Assembly (NCBI GenBank): GCA_027485075.1
Contig: JAIXRT010000247.1
Coordinates: 1-27,608, forward strand
From: Cytophagaceae bacterium
GTDB lineage: Bacteria > Bacteroidota > Bacteroidia > Cytophagales > Spirosomataceae
Direction of reading: 5' to 3'
Length of the DNA stretch: 27,608 bases
Notes under the pieces: generated by a model
What the model was told of the DNA's origin: nothing
Database searches by the model: none
What the model saw: only the letters and a program-made list of their open reading frames with translations
Shown: positions 25,759-27,608 of the stretch, one piece after another
Layout: every line of letters starts with the position of its first letter
Numbering within the stretch: the stretch's first letter is position 1
Made by a program: the position numbers and the translations under genes

Positions 25759-26805
25759 CTAAAATTTCGGACAAGCCAATTTGCTGTTTAATAGTTTCGT
25801 TCGTTTACTTCGCGATAAATCTAAATCCAAAACGTAGGCAATCGATAACTCATGTGCACCACCCGCAGAAGCGCCCAATTTTGAAATCGTCATGTCATAG
25901 GAATAGCCAACCGAAAAGGAATCTAACCGATAGCCTAATAAAAAGATGAGCGACTCCCGATTTTGATTGTTATTGGTAATAGGAACGCCCCGATACCACA
26001 ATCCCGCCACTAAGGGCGATATGGTTAAATAGGCTCCCATGTCCAGCTGGTCAAATTTTCCTTGTTTTTTGTAATGTACCACCGGACTGATGCTCACCTC
26101 TTTATTCGCCCACGGATTACTCGTTGTCCGGTTTAAATACGGATCTTCAAAAATAATTTTTGTCCCCATCTGAATACCAAATTTGGTATTCAACGGATCA
26201 TCCGTACCATTAAAAATCGATTTGTCTGGCCGATTGATGTGATGCGCCGTCAAGCCAATCCACGAGTTACGGAGATTTAATAAGGCGCCAGATGACAAGT
26301 CAATAAATTGATGCCTTGAGCGTAATGCCGTATAAATCGGGTCATTTGAAGATGGCATAAACCCATAACCGACTGATCTAAACTGGTCAGCAAATACAAA
26401 TTGCGAGGCATCTAAACTCCGCATAAATAAGTCTGTTTGGATACCGGCCGATAAGCGTATGTCCTCACCTAGGTCAATATGATGCCCATATTGTAATCCA
26501 AATTGCGTAGTTTGTAAATTCAGAAATTGCTTATCCGATGTGACCAAAATACCCAATCCACTTTTCTCATTTCCTAATGCAATATTGGCACTAAGCGCCG
26601 AAAATTGGTAGTTGGCATTTAACCCCGGCCACTGATTCCGATGTGTAAAATGTACATTTGATTGATTATCAATTCCTGCGAATGCTGGATTGATCAATAA
26701 AGGAGCGGCGTACATTTGAGACAATTGGGGATCCTGCGCTCGAACCAAGTAAACTTGAGTCAGCCAGATGAAAAATACGAATGCAATGTGCCTCTTTTTG
26801 TTCAT
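25759..26805 (-). CDS. Type IX secretion system PorP/SprF-family membrane protein
   Basis: This 348-residue outer membrane protein has a signal peptide at 1-23 (LVRA|QD), then the family opening DPQLSQMYAAPLLINPAFAG (25-44) and HRNQWPGL (56-63), and amphipathic beta strands to the end. Family members are needed for secretion and attachment of particular type IX cargo with a gliding-type (type B) C-terminal domain. It is divergent, with a 97-bp gap, from a large exported protein that has a gliding-type sequence pattern and is its likely partner. The divergent gap shows no clear promoter match. The three minus-strand genes from here to 22031 could form one transcript. Confidence 0.92.
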   Translation of the reverse strand: MNKKRHIAFVFFIWLTQVYLVRAQDPQLSQMYAAPLLINPAFAGIDNQSNVHFTHRNQWPGLNANYQFSALSANIALGNEKSGLGILVTSDKQFLNLQTTQFGLQYGHHIDLGEDIRLSAGIQTDLFMRSLDASQFVFADQFRSVGYGFMPSSNDPIYTALRSRHQFIDLSSGALLNLRNSWIGLTAHHINRPDKSIFNGTDDPLNTKFGIQMGTKIIFEDPYLNRTTSNPWANKEVSISPVVHYKKQGKFDQLDMGAYLTISPLVAGLWYRGVPITNNNQNRESLIFLLGYRLDSFSVGYSYDMTISKLGASAGGAHELSIAYVLDLDLSRSKRTKLLNSKLACPKF

Positions 26806-26902
26806 TGTCTACCGCGTAGCCCCGCAATTTAGCAGATTCGTTTTTCAAAAACCAATTTAAAGGCTTATTTTGTGGACGTTTTGCGTTAGACTTCGTCACA
26901 TC

Positions 26903-27608
26903 ATGAACCGTTTGTACCTGTTTCTTGTCCTCTGTTTGGTGAGCTACAGCTCAGCATTCGGACAAATTAATTGTCGAAACACCTGTTTAAAAACGTGTCA
27001 AGATTGCGAAGGTAAAAAAGAAGGTCTCGAAACGGTCTGCGACGTGGAAGGTATTTACCCGACTGGGACGGTCTTTCAATGGCAAATGGGAGATGGTGCA
27101 AGTTATAGCACGCCTACTGCGGTTCATACGTACGCGGGAGCTGGGCAAAGAACAGTTAGTGTGACTATTCGGCCAGCGGTTGGTTCCCCCATTTCACTTA
27201 CGAAGCAAGTTTACATCACGCAGATGCCTCGTACATTTTTGGGAACTAGTAGTTGCAAAGACACCTTAGAACTTTGCTCAGGGAACACGGATATAAATGC
27301 ATTTCAAAATTTACCTAAATCAGCTTATCCAAATCCAGCTAACTTGAGCGTGACTTGGTTTCCGAATGGCGAGACGACAGATATATTGCGCGTCGATAAA
27401 GAAGGTTGCTATTCCGTTAAAATCAAAGACAATGTTTCTGGTTGTTATTCCGAAGCTCGCTTGCGTGTGATGTACTGTCAAACAAATAATGGGGCTTCTT
27501 CCGGATCGGGAAGCCTTTTTTGGAGCATGGGTAATGGGAATAAACTTCAGTTTACGAGCGGAACCCCAACCACCAGCCCAGATCCAGGATTTTCCAGTCC
27601 GGCAGGCT
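26903..27608 (+). CDS. Exported PKD-like / gliding-motility-associated protein, N-terminal part
   Basis: The frame stays open for 235 codons from the ATG at 26903 to the window end. Residues 1-21 form a signal peptide (LVSYSSAFG|Q). The next part is Cys-rich (CRNTCLKTCQDCEGKKEG), then a PKD-like fold with FQWQMGDGASYS (62-73) and HTYAGAGQRTVSV (79-91). Near the window end FWSMGNGNKLQFTSGTP resembles the WYFGxxAGLDF pattern seen in Bacteroidota gliding-motility-associated surface proteins. The C-terminal sorting domain, if any, lies outside. Being divergent from PorP/SprF suggests it is that protein's type IX cargo; this is inference. Confidence 0.75.
   Translation, partial: MNRLYLFLVLCLVSYSSAFGQINCRNTCLKTCQDCEGKKEGLETVCDVEGIYPTGTVFQWQMGDGASYSTPTAVHTYAGAGQRTVSVTIRPAVGSPISLTKQVYITQMPRTFLGTSSCKDTLELCSGNTDINAFQNLPKSAYPNPANLSVTWFPNGETTDILRVDKEGCYSVKIKDNVSGCYSEARLRVMYCQTNNGASSGSGSLFWSMGNGNKLQFTSGTPTTSPDPGFSSPAG

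Noticed and set aside
26669..26899. Antisense frame of 76 codons across the start of the PorP/SprF gene and the divergent gap
   Set aside because: It shares the strand but not the frame with the PorP/SprF gene; its product shows no features.

Overview
The window comes from a Bacteroidota chromosome, most likely a Cytophagales-type aerobe. The support is a PorP/SprF-family type IX secretion protein beside a gliding-type exported protein, upstream regions that match the Bacteroidota promoter pattern (TTTG, about 19 bp, TAnnTTTG) and few Shine-Dalgarno sequences. An animal/fungal-type (GT3) glycogen synthase and moderate GC fit this placement. The genus cannot be fixed from the sequence. The region is mostly core and metabolic genes. 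I found no insertion sequence, prophage, CRISPR array, tRNA or rRNA.

Layout. At 1-882 (-) lies the N-terminal part of an exported M1-type peptidase. At 1056-5764 (+) is a tight run of xylose isomerase, a GH106-like exported glycosidase and an AlkD-type DNA glycosylase, behind a promoter whose -33 element lies in a perfect inverted repeat. At 5783-8534 (-) a Tat-exported N4-GlcNAc-asparaginase is followed by the GT3 glycogen synthase. At 8664-12614 (+) are a penicillin-acylase-family hydrolase, a small membrane protein, an OmpH/Skp chaperone and SmpB. At 12604-14448 (-) the genes tag, a polyprenol-phosphate-mannose-synthase-like GT2 and hemJ form a compact operon. At 14548-16753 (+) a cobalamin riboswitch precedes a BtuB-like receptor, which faces a DUF4833 gene (-). 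At 17375-21977 (+) is rimP-nusA-infB, with a strong promoter and a terminator-like leader hairpin. At 22031-26805 (-) are PorP/SprF, a six-SLBB polysaccharide export protein and a Wzz-type protein. At 26903-27608 (+) is the start of a divergent PKD/gliding-type exported protein, cut by the window end.

How the genes work together. rimP-nusA-infB and smpB serve ribosome maturation, transcription elongation, initiation and ribosome rescue. The riboswitch and BtuB form a B12 uptake unit. The export protein and Wzz protein should build a capsule or exopolysaccharide exporter. PorP/SprF and its divergent neighbour look like a type IX export partner and cargo. The sugar genes point to use of plant-type glycans and storage of glucose as glycogen.

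I did not find a clearly new multi-gene system. The points most worth a second look are the inverted repeat in the xylA promoter, the rimP leader hairpin, a 35-bp near-perfect palindrome at the 3' end of the alkD-like gene, the SKVD G4 motif in IF-2 where NKxD is expected, and the PorP/adhesin pair at the right edge.
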